Part shown: piece by piece, positions 44,801-53,981 of the stretch | Position numbering within the stretch: the first letter of the stretch is position 1 | Layout of the letters: every line of letters starts with the position of its first letter | From: Chlorops oryzae | Taxonomy: Eukaryota; Arthropoda; Insecta; Diptera; Chloropidae | Length of the DNA stretch: 64,000 bases | Direction: 5' to 3' | Assembly: GCA_020466095.1 (NCBI GenBank) | Contig: CM035806.1 | Span: 146,007,920-146,071,919, forward strand | Notes under the pieces: model-generated | What the model saw: only the letters and a program-made list of their open reading frames with translations | The model's database searches: none | Told to the model about the DNA's origin: nothing | Translations under genes and position numbers: made by a program

Positions 44801-46778
44801 ATCGTTCGATTGTTCGAAAATTTGATTGTTGATTGTTATTCTTTATAGGCAACCAGGGTCTATACAGAGCAATTGCTCGAGCTGCATCGTGGCCAAGGCA
44901 TGGAAATATACTGGCGTGATAATTTCACTTGTCCATCGGAATGCGAATATAAACTTATGACTGTTCGCAAAACTGGCGGCCTATTTATGCTCGCCATACG
45001 ACTGATGCAACTGTTTAGTGATAATAAAGAAGATTTTTCCAAGTTAACAGCAATTTTAGGATTGTATTTTCAAATACGAGATGACTATTGCAATCTGAGC
45101 CTAAAAGAGGTACCACCTACCTATTCTTATTATGATTCGAAATACATATGCCTAAAATCGAAATTTATCGAATTTCATTCAACTTGAATTTAATTTTGAA
45201 CTCCAGTATAGTGAAAATAAGAGTTTCGCCGAAGATCTTACTGAGGGTAAATTTGGCTTTCCTGTCATACACGCCGTGCGTACACAGAAACAGGATAAAC
45301 AAGTATTACGTAAGCGCCAATTTTTCTTTGTTATCGTATTAACCGGTAATGCACAACCGATACGCAACTCACGATGCTCAATCTGTAGATTAAAGAATAA
45401 ATTCATTATTTTTGTGATTATAAAGATGATGAAAACGATGCTTTTACAACGAAATAATTTTGATCAGTTCCAAAGTCCATCATCTAAATTGCTTGTAATA
45501 TAAGGGGTATTCACAAAGGCGTGTTAAAAACGTTGGAAAGTCGGAAAATCGGAAAATTGCGACTTAAAAATTTTGAAAACTTTTTTTTTTATCTTGCAAA
45601 ACTTTTTAAGAAGTTAAAATTTTCCGATTTTTCAACTTTCCTATTTTCCGACGCCTTTGTTTGAATACCCCTCTATAGTATTTGCTCAGTTTGAACTTAA
45701 TTCAAAATAACTTCATTTAATTTATCATTATTATTGATATTTCTATGTGAGTATCGGACACCAGGAGAGCAGTATCAGTTAGAAAGCATTTTAATGTATC
45801 TACATATATGTGAAAAAAATGTATGCCTAAAGCCCAAAATCCAATATTGCAAGAGCCCGAGACGAGACGCACACAAATTTCAATACATTCAATTATATGG
45901 CTCAAGCTCCAATGTATCGCACTGTGAGACTTCGTAGCGAGAAAAATTTGAAAAATTGAATATTTCTCGTTGCGAGGCAATTTGACAGGTTAATGATGTA
46001 GCTATTTTTTGAGTACTCGCTATTGGGTACTCGTTTAAACTAATAAAATAAAAACTATTCACTGTTCCGTGAAAAAGAGCTTTTAAAATATTCCGCGAGC
46101 TTTGGTTTAAATTGAAAATTTTTTGAAAATTTTTAATTAAAATTTTAGCTCAAGTGATAACGTATAAATTTTATGAGTACTCGGTACTCGCAAGATTGGT
46201 ACTCGGTTCAAATATTGCATTACTAGAAGCGATATTATGCTATCATCTGCGTGACGCAAAACTCTCATTGGAAATTGAAATGCGTCGTGACGTCGCGCAC
46301 TCTCGCATCGGGCTCTCGCAATATTGGATTTTGGGCTTAAGAGTACGCAAATGATTTGACTGATTTCTTTTGTAGATATTTTGCGCCAGCGAACGCATGA
46401 TGTCGAAGTGAAAAAATATTGCATAAAGCTTTTGGAAAAGCTTGGGAGTTTCAGGTATACGCGCGAGGTACTTGAAGGTCTCGACCAGGAAGCACGTGCA
46501 GAAGTTAGTACTTAATATACATACACATGCGTGTATTTGTGTGTGTGTGTGTCGTGAAGGGTTAATAAAAATGTGCACTTCCATTTTAGGTAGCCCGACT
46601 CGGTGGCAATCCATACATGGAATTGCTGTTAAATAAATTACTCTCATGGAAGACGACCACGAGCACGACCGTCACGTCCCCGCAAACGAATCACAATTGC
46701 GAGACAACAAAATCGCCACCAACAGCGGCCACAGTCTCTGCCGATGTCATGCAGAAAGTCAAGCATAGCTGCAATTAA
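29802..46778 (+). CDS. qm: Geranylgeranyl diphosphate synthase (quemao)
   Basis: Seven exons, 29802-29867, 29989-30143, 44625-44769, 44849-45109, 45207-45309, 46376-46503 and 46590-46778, join in phase to 348 residues. It condenses farnesyl diphosphate with isopentenyl diphosphate to make GGPP for protein prenylation. Evidence includes [32 protein letters not shown], the first Asp-rich motif DDIED at 76-80, [40 protein letters not shown], the second motif DDY at 200-202 inside [12 protein letters not shown], and [15 protein letters not shown]. The Ser/Thr-rich tail after [17 protein letters not shown] is fly-specific and poorly conserved. Intron 2 is about 14.5 kb, crowded with transposons, and hosts an antisense gene; all other introns are 79-1,066 bp. 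AATAAA at 47,103 may be its polyadenylation signal. Confidence 0.96.
31939..32136 (-). mobile_element. RTE-like reverse transcriptase C-terminal fragment
   Basis: The minus frame reads [17 protein letters not shown] and then [16 protein letters not shown], the characteristic tail of RTE-type and related retrotransposon proteins (RGRP..RW.D..DL ... DRT.WR). It ends in a stop at 31,939. The upstream part is absent, so it is a 5'-truncated copy inside the quemao intron. Confidence 0.75.
32802..32979. mobile_element. Pogo/Tigger-like MITE
   Basis: The left end TACAGGATTCCCCGGATA is answered by the inverse of TACAATATTCCCCAGATATA. Internal repeats of ATATCCGGGG and ATATAAGC mirror each other, and the ends coincide with TA. 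The combination of TA target and CCCCGGATATAAGC-like termini suggests a pogo-type non-autonomous element. Confidence 0.55.
34590..34821. mobile_element. Foldback MITE with 8-bp target duplication
   Basis: The 31-bp terminal inverted repeat (beginning CATGATACAAGAAAACAAGA) is perfect on both sides. The octamer ACTCAACC flanks it at 34,582-34,589 and 34,822-34,829. Subterminal GAGTTTGTGACGT and TTGTTGTTTCCCATG also pair across the centre. An 8-bp duplication points to hAT- or P-type transposition. Confidence 0.85.
34962..35531 (-). mobile_element. CCAGCAGG inverted-repeat element B, copy 1, with tRNA-like core
   Basis: The ends CCAGCAGGAAAA and, inverted, CCAGCAGGGCAAAA bracket a 570-bp element. 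Its reverse complement aligns along nearly its whole length with 58,099-58,808. On the minus strand it carries TGGCGTAGAGG (35,360-35,350) and AGATTCGATCT (near 35,315-35,305), resembling RNA polymerase III A and B boxes at tRNA spacing. It has no coding capacity. Confidence 0.7.
37279..38463. mobile_element. TA-flanked element with repeated GAAAGAGCC motif
   Basis: The 1,185-bp element has a 26-bp perfect terminal inverted repeat beginning GGGGAGAAGTGGCATGAAAG and TA on both sides (37,277-37,278 and 38,464-38,465). The motif GAAAGAGCC occurs eight times in both orientations, clustered at the ends and in the middle (near 37,294, 37,494, 37,514, 38,036, 38,048, 38,058, 38,086, 38,426 and 38,443, two of them overlapping as a palindrome). 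No transposase frame exists. TA duplication suggests the Tc1/mariner/pogo group. Confidence 0.75.
38958..39133. mobile_element. hAT-type MITE, CAGGGGCGGACTGG family, copy 1
   Basis: Begins CAGGGGCGGACTGG and ends with its inverse. Flanking octamers TCTATCAC (38,950-38,957) and TCTATTAC (39,134-39,141) differ at one base. GGGCCCACCGGG motifs lie just inside both ends. A second copy is at 58,907. Confidence 0.85.
39630..39890. mobile_element. Foldback MITE with GGTTA-rich arms
   Basis: Outer GACGGTCTTTTATAG and, inverted, GCCGGTCTTCTAAAG bracket paired inner blocks: CTCTGGTTTGGTTA at 39,700 against its inverse at 39,851, and GGTTAATAATAACCCTTGG against CCAAGGAAATTATTAACC. The arms are imperfect. 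No convincing target duplication. Confidence 0.5.
39975..40743 (+). mobile_element. Jockey/I-type non-LTR retrotransposon 3' end: RNase H and CCHC-like domain
   Basis: One continuous frame reads [26 protein letters not shown], then [13 protein letters not shown] and [20 protein letters not shown]. These are the Glu, Asp and His/Asp positions of ribonuclease H. The same frame continues after a TAG at 40,378 into [31 protein letters not shown] and CRRC...[14 protein letters not shown], ending at TAA 40,741-40,743. Only two in-frame stops (40,018 and 40,378) and no shifts are seen, so the copy is fairly young but dead. It is 5'-truncated; endonuclease and reverse transcriptase are absent. Confidence 0.85.
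40850..40877. repeat. (CCTAA)n 3' tail of the retrotransposon
   Basis: Four CCTAA pentamers in a row end the retrotransposon copy after about 105 bp of 3' untranslated sequence. The unit equals the complement of the arthropod telomere repeat TTAGG, although flies lack such telomeres. Confidence 0.7.
40900..41400. repeat. Interspersed repeat fragment with GATCAGCGTGACCAGGAG module
   Basis: The order GAGGGTATATTG, then GATCAGCGTGACCAGGAGAT, then CTATGTCTATCTGTCTGTCT is the kind of module seen in widespread fly repeats around TATACCC-type ends. Only one end is visible. Class undetermined. Confidence 0.35.
42185..43035 (-). CDS. Nested nuclear-type protein with winged-helix-like N-terminus, unrecognised
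   Basis: Three exons, 43035-42502, 42436-42392 and 42325-42185, all phase 0 with good splice sites, give 239 residues. Residues about 10-85 look like a small helical winged-helix-type domain ([10 protein letters not shown]..., [23 protein letters not shown]). It resembles uncharacterised dipteran DUF4777-like proteins, which I cannot confirm. Then come an acidic linker, a KKKKKK run, [10 protein letters not shown] and VVKRPRLDV, both plausible nuclear-localisation signals, and an acidic Glu/Gln-rich tail. There is no zinc finger or catalytic motif. The gene lies inside quemao intron 2 on the opposite strand, 1.6 kb from exon 3. Introns are 65 and 66 bp. Function unknown. Confidence 0.8.
43292..44259. 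mobile_element. CCCAGCAG-ended inverted-repeat element C
   Basis: Left CCCAGCAGAAA and right TTTCTGCTGGG are exact inverses. The interior repeats CTATAGACA and GTCAACAG words in both orientations. A GC-rich block at 43,637-44,123 has been inserted, so the original element was about 470 bp. No coding capacity. Confidence 0.65.
43637..44123. mobile_element. GC-rich insertion of unknown class
   Basis: About 487 bp of clearly higher G+C than its surroundings is bounded by direct 10-mers TGTTCACATT (43,627-43,636 and 44,124-44,133). It has no terminal inverted repeat and no poly-A tail. On the minus strand it carries GGGGCGTGGCAACCCCGCGG near 44,075-44,095. The duplication suggests insertion, possibly of a truncated retroelement or its untranslated region. 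Confidence 0.5.
45503..45672. mobile_element. Foldback MITE, AGGGGTATTCACAAAGGCGT family, copy 2
   Basis: Same termini and mirrored interior as the copy at 15,986-16,154, with the right arm slightly diverged (GCCTTTGTTTGAATACCCCT). It lies in intron 5 of quemao. Confidence 0.8.
45831..46337. mobile_element. Harbinger-like MITE in quemao intron 5
   Basis: A terminal inverted repeat of about 30 bp begins AGCCCAAAATCCAATATTGC (right arm with one change) and is flanked by TAA at 45,828-45,830 and 46,338-46,340. Inner repeats of TGAGTACTCG and GTACTCG are visible. Its right end is only 38 bp from the splice acceptor of exon 6. Confidence 0.7.
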
Positions 46779-47123
46779 CAACCAAAGAGGCAAAAGCGAG
46801 AGTTCTGAATTGACCTGACGAACAGGAATATCAATCGATTTCGAACTTCCGCCTTTGCTGCAAAAATTAAAACAATTGAAATGGAAATTTTGGAAAAACT
46901 TAAAATATTTTAAATATTTTGTTCACTCGATTCTACACTCGCCTACTTTACACTCGATTTTTGTTTGATTATTTTTTCTCATAAGCTTATACAAAAGAAC
47001 GCACTTCCTCTACCAAAAGGCATACATTTTCGATTATGTCGCGCTATTGAACCCTTTAAAGGTCCGACACCCTTCTATCTTATAAGGTCCATCATTTTTA
47101 AAAATAAAACCGATATGCAGGCA

Positions 47124-47382
47124 CATGGGCGTATCCAGAATCTCAGTCAGGGAGGGGCAAGATACAAATAGTTTGTTCTATATGTATGTTAGCACTTTGG
47201 CGTCTGTTCATAGGTGTTGTCACATGTAAGCATAGGTTTCCTTTTATCTTATGAAAAATGATCTTGCCGGCTTTGTCCCATTGCTTGATACACCTTGAAA
47301 ACTCTTTTGTGGTGTATACTGAGCAGAAAATATTTAGAGGGGGGCAGCTGCCCCACCCTGCCCTACTGTAAATACGCCCATG
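47124..47382. mobile_element. hAT-type MITE, CATGGGCGTA ends
   Basis: Begins CATGGGCGTA and ends TACGCCCATG, with further paired GGGGCAG-type sequence inside. The octamer TGCAGGCA flanks it exactly (47,116-47,123 and 47,383-47,390). 259 bp, no coding capacity. Confidence 0.85.
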
Positions 47383-47569
47383 TGCAGGCATGCTCCAGAA
47401 ATGGAATCTGAATAACAAGAAAAAAAAGACGAACCTAAATCGCTTAGATTTCTATTGAAATCATATTGATTTCGAATTTGTTTTTATTCCGATTCGATTT
47501 CTAGAGCATGCTCGATTATCTTATCCAATATCGAACGGAAATAAGTAATCGATCTTAGATGACTGATGT

Positions 47570-47809
47570 CAGGGCTCGGATTTTAGCATTTATAAATTTA
47601 AAGCATACTTTATGGGGAAAAATTTTTTCTTATCAACATTTGCGAAATAAGTTAGCGAGATTTGAATTCAAGGGGTTTTCTAACTTCAAAAAATCTTAAA
47701 TGAAGTAAAAATCGATTTGAATCTTAACTTTATGTAAATTTGAACAAAATTTTTTGCCCCATAAAGTACGCTTTCAATTTTATAAATGCTTAAAAATACG
47801 ACGCTCTAG
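47570..47809. mobile_element. hAT-type foldback MITE, CAGGGCTCGG family, copy 1
   Basis: The left end CAGGGCTCGGATTTTAGC and the following TATAAATTTAAAGCATACTT match copies 2 and 3. The right arm is decayed (CGACGCTCTAG) and no target duplication remains. It is the oldest-looking of the three. Confidence 0.65.
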
Positions 47810-47902
47810 TAGATCAGGCACCGATATTCTTGAATTAATATTCCCCGGGAATTCTTGTCGAAATTTTTCGGCGCGTCCTCTAAACGGGGAGAATGTGATG
47901 AT

Positions 47903-48149
47903 CAGGGCTCGGATTTCGATGACTTTTATAAATTTAAAGCATACCTTATGGCGGAAAATTTTTTTCTTACAAACACTTCGCGAACAGCTTTAGCGAGATT
48001 TGAATTTCAAACCGCTTTTCTAACTTCAAACAAATTCATATTGAAGTTAAAAATCGGATTGATTCTTAACTTTGTGTGAGAGTTGAACAAAAATTTTACT
48101 CCATAAACTATGCTTTCAATTTATAAAAGTCTACAAAATCGGAGCCTTA
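47903..48149. mobile_element. hAT-type foldback MITE, CAGGGCTCGG family, copy 2
   Basis: The 247-bp element has arms over 50 bp long around ATAAATTTAAAGCATAC and its inverse. GTGATGAT flanks it at 47,895-47,902 and 48,150-48,157, the latter shared with copy 3. The right terminus has mutated to GGAGCCTTA. Confidence 0.85.
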
Positions 48150-48157
48150 GTGATGAT

Positions 48158-48400
48158 CAGGGCTCGGATATATGTGCATTTATAAATTTAAAGCATACTT
48201 TATGGAGTAAAATTTTTGTTCAACTCTCACATAAAGTTAAGATCCAAATCAATTTTTAACTTCAATAAGAATTTTTATGAAGGTAGAAAAGCCGTTCGAA
48301 GTTCAACTTCACTAGACTTATTCGCAAAATGTTGGTAAGAAAAGTTTTCCCCCCATAAAGTATGCTTTAAATTTATAAATGCATATATATCCGAGCCCTG
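48158..48400. mobile_element. hAT-type foldback MITE, CAGGGCTCGG family, copy 3
   Basis: 243 bp with intact termini CAGGGCTCGGATA and TATCCGAGCCCTG, and exact GTGATGAT octamers at 48,150-48,157 and 48,401-48,408. The arms are long and well matched. Confidence 0.9.
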
Positions 48401-48409
48401 GTGATGATA

Positions 48410-49842
48410 TTTGCATAAAAATTTTCAAAGTTCTTGCTCGCTTTATATTACCTTCTCCCATATCTTTTGATAGGGGAGTTTTTTTTTGTTTTCAAATCCG
48501 CTGGGAATAATTATAATCGGGCTGAATAACTCATTGAATATTGTCTCTATTTCGAAGCGTTTATGTGAGTTCATGCGTTTAATGTTCGCTTATGCCTTCA
48601 ATAGAATTAAAAGAGAAATTCTTTCATAAAATGCATTTACTTTGAACATGTTCATTCATATTTGGTTTTTACTTTATGTATTTGCTATCGTTAACACTAT
48701 ATGATAATTCTCCAACATTTAAATCGAAATAAATTAGCCTGTAATAGATAAAGCCTTAATTATGCATGAAATGTTTGTAATTATAATTCTCAGAAAAAAA
48801 AAGAAAAAAAAAAAACTAAGTAAAAAAAAACCTCAGGCAAAATTTTAAAAATATTGTCTCCAAATATAGTTTTTAAGAAAATTAAATTCTTTATATAAAA
48901 TTTTTATACTGTACGTAGTACAGTAAAGCCAAGAAGCATGGGTACCTTGTACTTAAAAGCCAAAAAAAAAAATAAAAAACAAAAAGAATTAAACATTTTG
49001 AAAACAAATTCAATCTAGAAGCTCTAATATAAACGGGCATTGTAAACCGTTACTTAACTTGGGCTGATTACATTTCGATGCCAAAAAGGAAAAACAAAAA
49101 CTAGTCTTTTTAGGTAACCCTTTCGCGTTCAAAGTTATTGAGCTGTTGAGACCACCAACTACGCAATTTAGATAATCCAAATCATAGTATCGTGGACGGA
49201 ATGTTAAGAAAGTTTGGCATGATTGATCAAATAGTTTCCGGAAAATGTTTCTTTTTTTTTTTTTTTGGAGAAAGAATTCGATAGTGACTGTGAATGGGTT
49301 ATGTAAATAAGACTTAAGAAATTAATAAATAGTATTTTAACTATTTTTTAAATAATTCATATTCATATTACTTTGTTTTTTCTAATCTAATTGTAATTAC
49401 AAATTCGTAGGAGTCTTTTTTTTTTTTTTTTAACAAGGATGAATTCATGTGATCCTTATTCGATTCAATTAGCAATATTGAAAACGATACCTCGTAAAAG
49501 AACGATTATATTGATGACAGGCTGATTTTTACTCGCCCATCGTTCATTAGTTTGTTATAGAGACGAAAAAATGCCATTCATTTTAATATCGTCTCTCCTG
49601 CCAGCAAATGAAAAATAGGTTTAAAAAAATCGATCGCTTATCGGTATGTCGGAAAGAGCATTAAAATTTGATAAATATATTGTACATTCAAAATGAAGGA
49701 ATTTACTGCTTTGTTAATGTACATCTTAAAAGCAATATCGATAGCTATGGCAATATATTATAAAAAGCCTTAGGTCGAATTATACTTAAAATGTGTTGTC
49801 GCTTCCGATTATTTTGTATATCGTTAAAGCCCTCGTCTCTTA

Positions 49843-49876
<34 letters not shown>

Positions 49877-50200
49877 AATACACTCTCGGACCATAATATA
49901 GGATAATAGGAACTATTTTGTGCAGGTCCGAGACGATTAATTGTTAAATCCTTTCCACGACAGTCCACGCAGACTAATTAGCTTATGCCGCAGGAATGGT
50001 ATATACTCGTTCAGTTGGAATATCGATCAGTATATCTTTCAACCGAATTTTCCTTTTCGTCCGAATCCAATTCTAAAGACCCGAAATTCCCGCCACCATC
50101 CAGCAAAGCCTTCAATTTTCCCTCAAAGCCGCTCAGACCCGGAAAATAGGAAAAAAAAAGGAGTTTCACCACTTTCAAAGTGATCGATTTCTTTCTATTA
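48410..50200. other. Gene-free intergenic region
   Basis: AT-rich, with long T runs (49,843-49,873) and A runs. No exon, RNA gene or paired terminal repeat recognised. Confidence 0.5.
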
Positions 50201-50220
50201 AAGATCTTATGTTAATAATG

Positions 50221-50309
50221 CAACCGACAGAACAAAATGGAGAAACTGGTCGCGTTTTGCGGACCCGGGATAGACCGGGATAGTTAAACACGCAAGAAGA
50301 AGAAGAAGA
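50221..50309 (+). mobile_element. 89-bp 5'-truncated RTE-like retrotransposon insertion
   Basis: The insert reads TDRTKWRNWSRFADPG then stop on the plus strand and ends in (AAG)n. Its sequence matches the 3' end of the larger copy at 52,699-53,122 (for example GGGATAGTTAAACACGCAAG). The exact 20-bp AAGATCTTATGTTAATAATG flanks it at 50,201-50,220 and 50,310-50,329. Confidence 0.92.
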
Positions 50310-50363
50310 AAGATCTTATGTTAATAATGAAACTTCCAGAAATATTCCTGCAATTCACTGTTC

Positions 50364-50573
50364 TCAGTTTAGGCGTATCTCCCCCAAATCAATAGGGTCT
50401 TCTGCCCTTTAGGAGAGGCTTGGTCAAGAAAAGTCTTTAGGGGGAATTTTTATGGAGGCAAGTTTTTGTTTTCAAAAGATTTCAAAATTAAAATTTAAGG
50501 GAATTTCGGCCACTATTTTGAGACACTAATGGGACATATCCCTTTAAAAAAAAAAAAACTGGTAACAGTGCTG
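50364..50573. mobile_element. CACTGTTGCCA-family MITE, diverged copy
   Basis: The right end TTTTGAGACACTAATGGGAC, an A run and GGTAACAGTGCTG correspond to the block at about 11,630-11,680 and, inverted, to 9,639-9,700. The left end is uncertain. Confidence 0.4.
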
Positions 50574-51269
50574 AAATTCTCTGGCAGTCGGGAAGGGAAA
50601 TGACGTGGAAAGAAAGTCATTTAAATTCAATAGAGCAAAGTTATTTTAGGATATAAGAATGTGTTCGGGATTGTTTCTTTTTTCTCCTGTTCCGTTGTGA
50701 TTCAGAAGGGGGCATAAATCCCTGCTCTGGCTCTGCACGTGTCAGAGGGGTTTTTTTTTTGTTCGGTGTGGGGAGACGTGATGATGAGCAACTTCTAGGC
50801 CTTTGAAAGGATTTTCTACCCAGTTTATGTGTCATTGTTGGAAGCAACTCTTGCTGTTGTGACATAATGAAAATATAAATATAAAAACTAGAAAAAAAAG
50901 GAATTTTTTTGTTTGTTCTAGATTAAGCACATGATAGTTGAAATTTTTGGAAGCAATTTAAATCAATAAGTGTTGCTTTTCGCCTAGGCGTAATTTTTTA
51001 TAACACTGAATAATGTTTTCGAATGCTGATTAACGCGATAAGAAACGATATACATATTTTCTTAAATACAAAATATATTAAGAGCACTGCAAGTTATTGC
51101 ACATTGCACCACCTGAAATTTATATATTATAAGATTCTTAACATATACAGATATATAGATTCATATTCGTATTGTATGTACGTATGTATGTGCTTAAGTA
51201 TGGATCGTAGTATGTGCACTTTTTAAAATATAGATTATACATACAAAAGTATTTACCTCATTATAAATA

Positions 51270-51355
51270 TTTAAAAAAAAAAAAAAAAAAAAAAAACAAA
51301 AAAAAAAAAAAAAAAAAAAACAAAAAAAAAAACAAAAAAAAAAAAAAACAACTAA
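51270..51355. repeat. Poly-A tract
   Basis: About 85 bp of nearly pure A with isolated C. It may be an expanded A tail, but no retrotransposed body was recognised next to it. Confidence 0.8.
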
Positions 51356-51387
51356 AAAATCACGAGAAGAGTTCTAACTTCGAATTA

Positions 51388-51801
51388 GGCTGAAAACACA
51401 CAAAAGCCAACAAAACGTTGTTTCATGTCGAATTCGACAAAAGTATATTGCTTCTTATCTAGCAACACATACCGAGTACGACACAACGTTTTGTTGGTCA
51501 ACGCATTTGTTCGAACGCCGTTCGTACATCGCACTCCATACAGCTAACCCACACCGAACTCGACAAAACGTTGTGCGAACGCTTGTCGACGTCGATAATC
51601 TCATGTTAGCTTACGGCTCAACGCGCACTGAAAACGACACGAGCAAAACAGAAGCTTCGACAAAAAAGCATGCAGAAAGCTGTTGGCTTGGATTTTGTTT
51701 GAGTTCGACAAATTTGTTGGCGTTGGTGTGGGTTATGTCGAAAAGCGTTTTTTTGCTGTACGTCAAAAAAACTTTTTGTTGGCTTTGGTGTGTTTTCAGC
51801 C
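51388..51801. mobile_element. Harbinger-like MITE with TTA target duplication
   Basis: The 414-bp element has a terminal inverted repeat of about 33 bp starting GGCTGAAAACACACAAAAGC (right arm differs at a few bases) and TTA at 51,385-51,387 and 51,802-51,804. AACGTTGT and TCGACAAA words recur in both orientations inside. Confidence 0.8.
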
Positions 51802-52009
51802 TTAAAGAAAAGAAGGAGAAAAACAAATACGAAATTATTTGCAAATGCGAATGAGATAAATGAATTCCTACTGGCATAACCTGTTGTTAAAATTCGTTTT
51901 ATGCGTTCAGCAAAATATTTAAATTAACATTGTAAAAACGATTAATTTTAATAAAATTAATATTTTGAAATTTGAAACTAAATAGTGAAAGTTTTTTTTT
52001 TTTTTTTGT

Positions 52010-52530
52010 GGGCTTTAATGTAAATGGCAGGGACACTGTTCGGTCCACATAGCTCAAGATGTACATAATTCAATATTACTGAACAGAACAAACGATTATA
52101 TGACCGTCGTCACGATCCTTTACAAATATTTTTAGGTTAGAATTCCATGTGTTGATTATAAAATGAAGGATTCAGCCTCTACAGTTTCTATTTCATTGCA
52201 GTACAGTTGATATCCTTTGTAGTTAAAATGTTTAACGTTTAAATGACCGTCGTCAGGAATAGAACTGAGATGATCCTTGAATCCTTATTGGATTCTTGGA
52301 TCCATTTGCTTTTATTGAGTAACACGTGGCGATTGGAGCCAGTTAGGAGCGTGAGCACAGCACGAACAACCTTCTCAATCGAAAGGTTTTCTCGGTATTT
52401 ATTTACTTATTTTTTTTGGCTTTGATTTGAATGGCAGGGACACAGCTAGGTCCACATAGGCCAGTAAGGAACGTCTAGAAATTTTCAGTGCTGGGAACAG
52501 TAGTTTTTTTTTACCGTCGTTTCGATCGGA
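52010..52530. repeat. Imperfect 400-bp direct repeat
   Basis: The blocks GGGCTTTAATGTAAATGGCA (52,009) and GGCTTTGATTTGAATGGCAG (52,419) are both followed by GGGACAC and GGTCCACATAG. ACCGTCGT followed by CGATC-type sequence recurs at 52,102, 52,243 and 52,513. Old duplicated repeat of unknown class. Confidence 0.5.
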
Positions 52531-52588
52531 ACGTGAAGACTCAATGAGCTTGAAGCATTTCTCGGTATTTATGTTTGATCTGTCAATT

Positions 52589-53417
52589 TAGACCTGGGAA
52601 ACAATCGATACTATCGAAGGCACTATCGATGGTTTCACACTATCGATGTGCACCATCGATAGTTTTTCGACTATCGAAGTTATTCAAATATCTTCTTCTT
52701 GCGTGTTTAACTATCCCGGTCTATCCCGGGGTCCGCAAAACGCGACCAGTTCCTCCAGTTTGTTCTGTCGGTTGCATCATCCGAGGTAAGTCCTACAGCC
52801 TCTAGGTCCCATTTTATTGTGTCCATCCAGCGCTGTTTCGGACGCCCCCGTTTTCTGTAACCTTGAATTTCCAGTGCGTAGCCTTTCTTTGCCAAAGTCT
52901 TCTCATTTGCTCTCAGGACGTGTCCATGCCAGCGTAGCCTTGCTTCCCGCATTTTCCCAATAATTGGCACAACTCCATAGCGTCTACGGATGTCTACGTT
53001 TGGGACATGATCAAGACTAAAGTTATTCATATATATAATACGAATTTCTTTGCACACCCAGTCCATGCCACGAAATTTCCAGCGAAGGATACCCGGGATA
53101 TGTAGCGACAACAGCCCGCCCCATATCTTCTTCGGCGAACGCTCACTATCAAAGCAAAATGCATTTCAAGTGATTGTCATATAGTATGAATCCAGTCTAG
53201 AATCCCAGCTGAAGCATATTGTGAGCATTTCTCATTTCGCCGTCCGTCCATAGGCGACAAAAAAAATTTCATACCGAAATGTCTCAGACGTGCCAACTTT
53301 ACATCCGACTTGGCTACGGTCGGGACGTCTGAGATCCCTATACAGTTTATGTGTTTTATAGTACCGATAGTATCGGTGGTTATCGATGGTGCCGACTATC
53401 GATAGTTTCCCAGCTCT
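52589..53417. repeat. ATCGAT-rich repeat, copy 3, interrupted by a retrotransposon
   Basis: The left end AGACCTGGGAAACAATCGAT and the inverse of the right end (AGAGCTGGGAAACTATCGAT) match closely. ATCGAT motifs sit at 52,615-52,665 and 53,382-53,402. The RTE-like copy splits it at 52,699-53,122. The inner part also has a paired ATGTCTCAGACGT/ACGTCTGAGAT at 53,280-53,333. Confidence 0.65.
52699..53122 (-). mobile_element. RTE-like retrotransposon, 5'-truncated copy
   Basis: A stop-free minus frame of 134 codons encodes the protein end: GVVPIIGKMREARLRWHGHV, EIQGYRKRGRPKQRWMDTIK and TDRTNWRNWSRFADPG. It finishes in an (AAG)n-type tail at the left. ATATCTTCTTC occurs on both sides (52,688-52,698 and 53,123-53,133), a likely target duplication partly merged with the tail. 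Confidence 0.85.
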
Positions 53418-53635
53418 ACTGTCAATAGCGTGCGATATATGTACATATGTATGTGGTTTCCTTTGGTACCCCGTTATTTTCCAGTTATTCCAATTAAATT
53501 CATTTGTTTATTGTCCATTCCATCAAACCGCGTTGTATCCTTCTCGTTCCGGATTGTCAATTGTCAGTTTTCGTCATATCTTGTTCGGTAACAATTTTAT
53601 CTTCCTCTGGACGCTGCAGTTCCACAGCCTATTAT

Positions 53636-53865
53636 CAGCCCGATTCTGAATATTCCCGGGAAACGAATTCCCGGGGAATTTACTTTTCTCGAGAGTAAAC
53701 TTCTTCTTTTTGAAATGTTTTGGGGGAATAAATTTGATGGGAAATGGGTATTTGACCCATACCCATAAATTCCTTTCCCTATCTATTTAAAACAAGATAA
53801 TTTTAGTCTCAAGAAAATTAAATTCCCCGGGAATTCGTTCCCCGGGAATATTCAGAATCGGGCTG
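53636..53865. mobile_element. Foldback MITE, CAGCCCGATTCTGAATATTC family, copy 1
   Basis: Near-perfect inverted ends CAGCCCGATTCTGAATATTC continue into CCCGGG-containing sequence, and the 230-bp element can fold over most of its length. The target duplication is unclear. Confidence 0.85.
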
Positions 53866-53981
53866 TACATTTGTACGGTTAGGTTACTTGTCCAACATAG
53901 CTCACTTTAAAAACTGTGGGGTGACCATGGATACTCGTAGTTTGGAGGATTATTATTCACATTTACATACTTACATATATA

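Noticed and set aside
53636..53865. Rho-independent-type terminator or regulatory hairpin
   Set aside because: Recurrence of the same inverted ends at 53,982 and the eukaryotic context make a MITE the better explanation.
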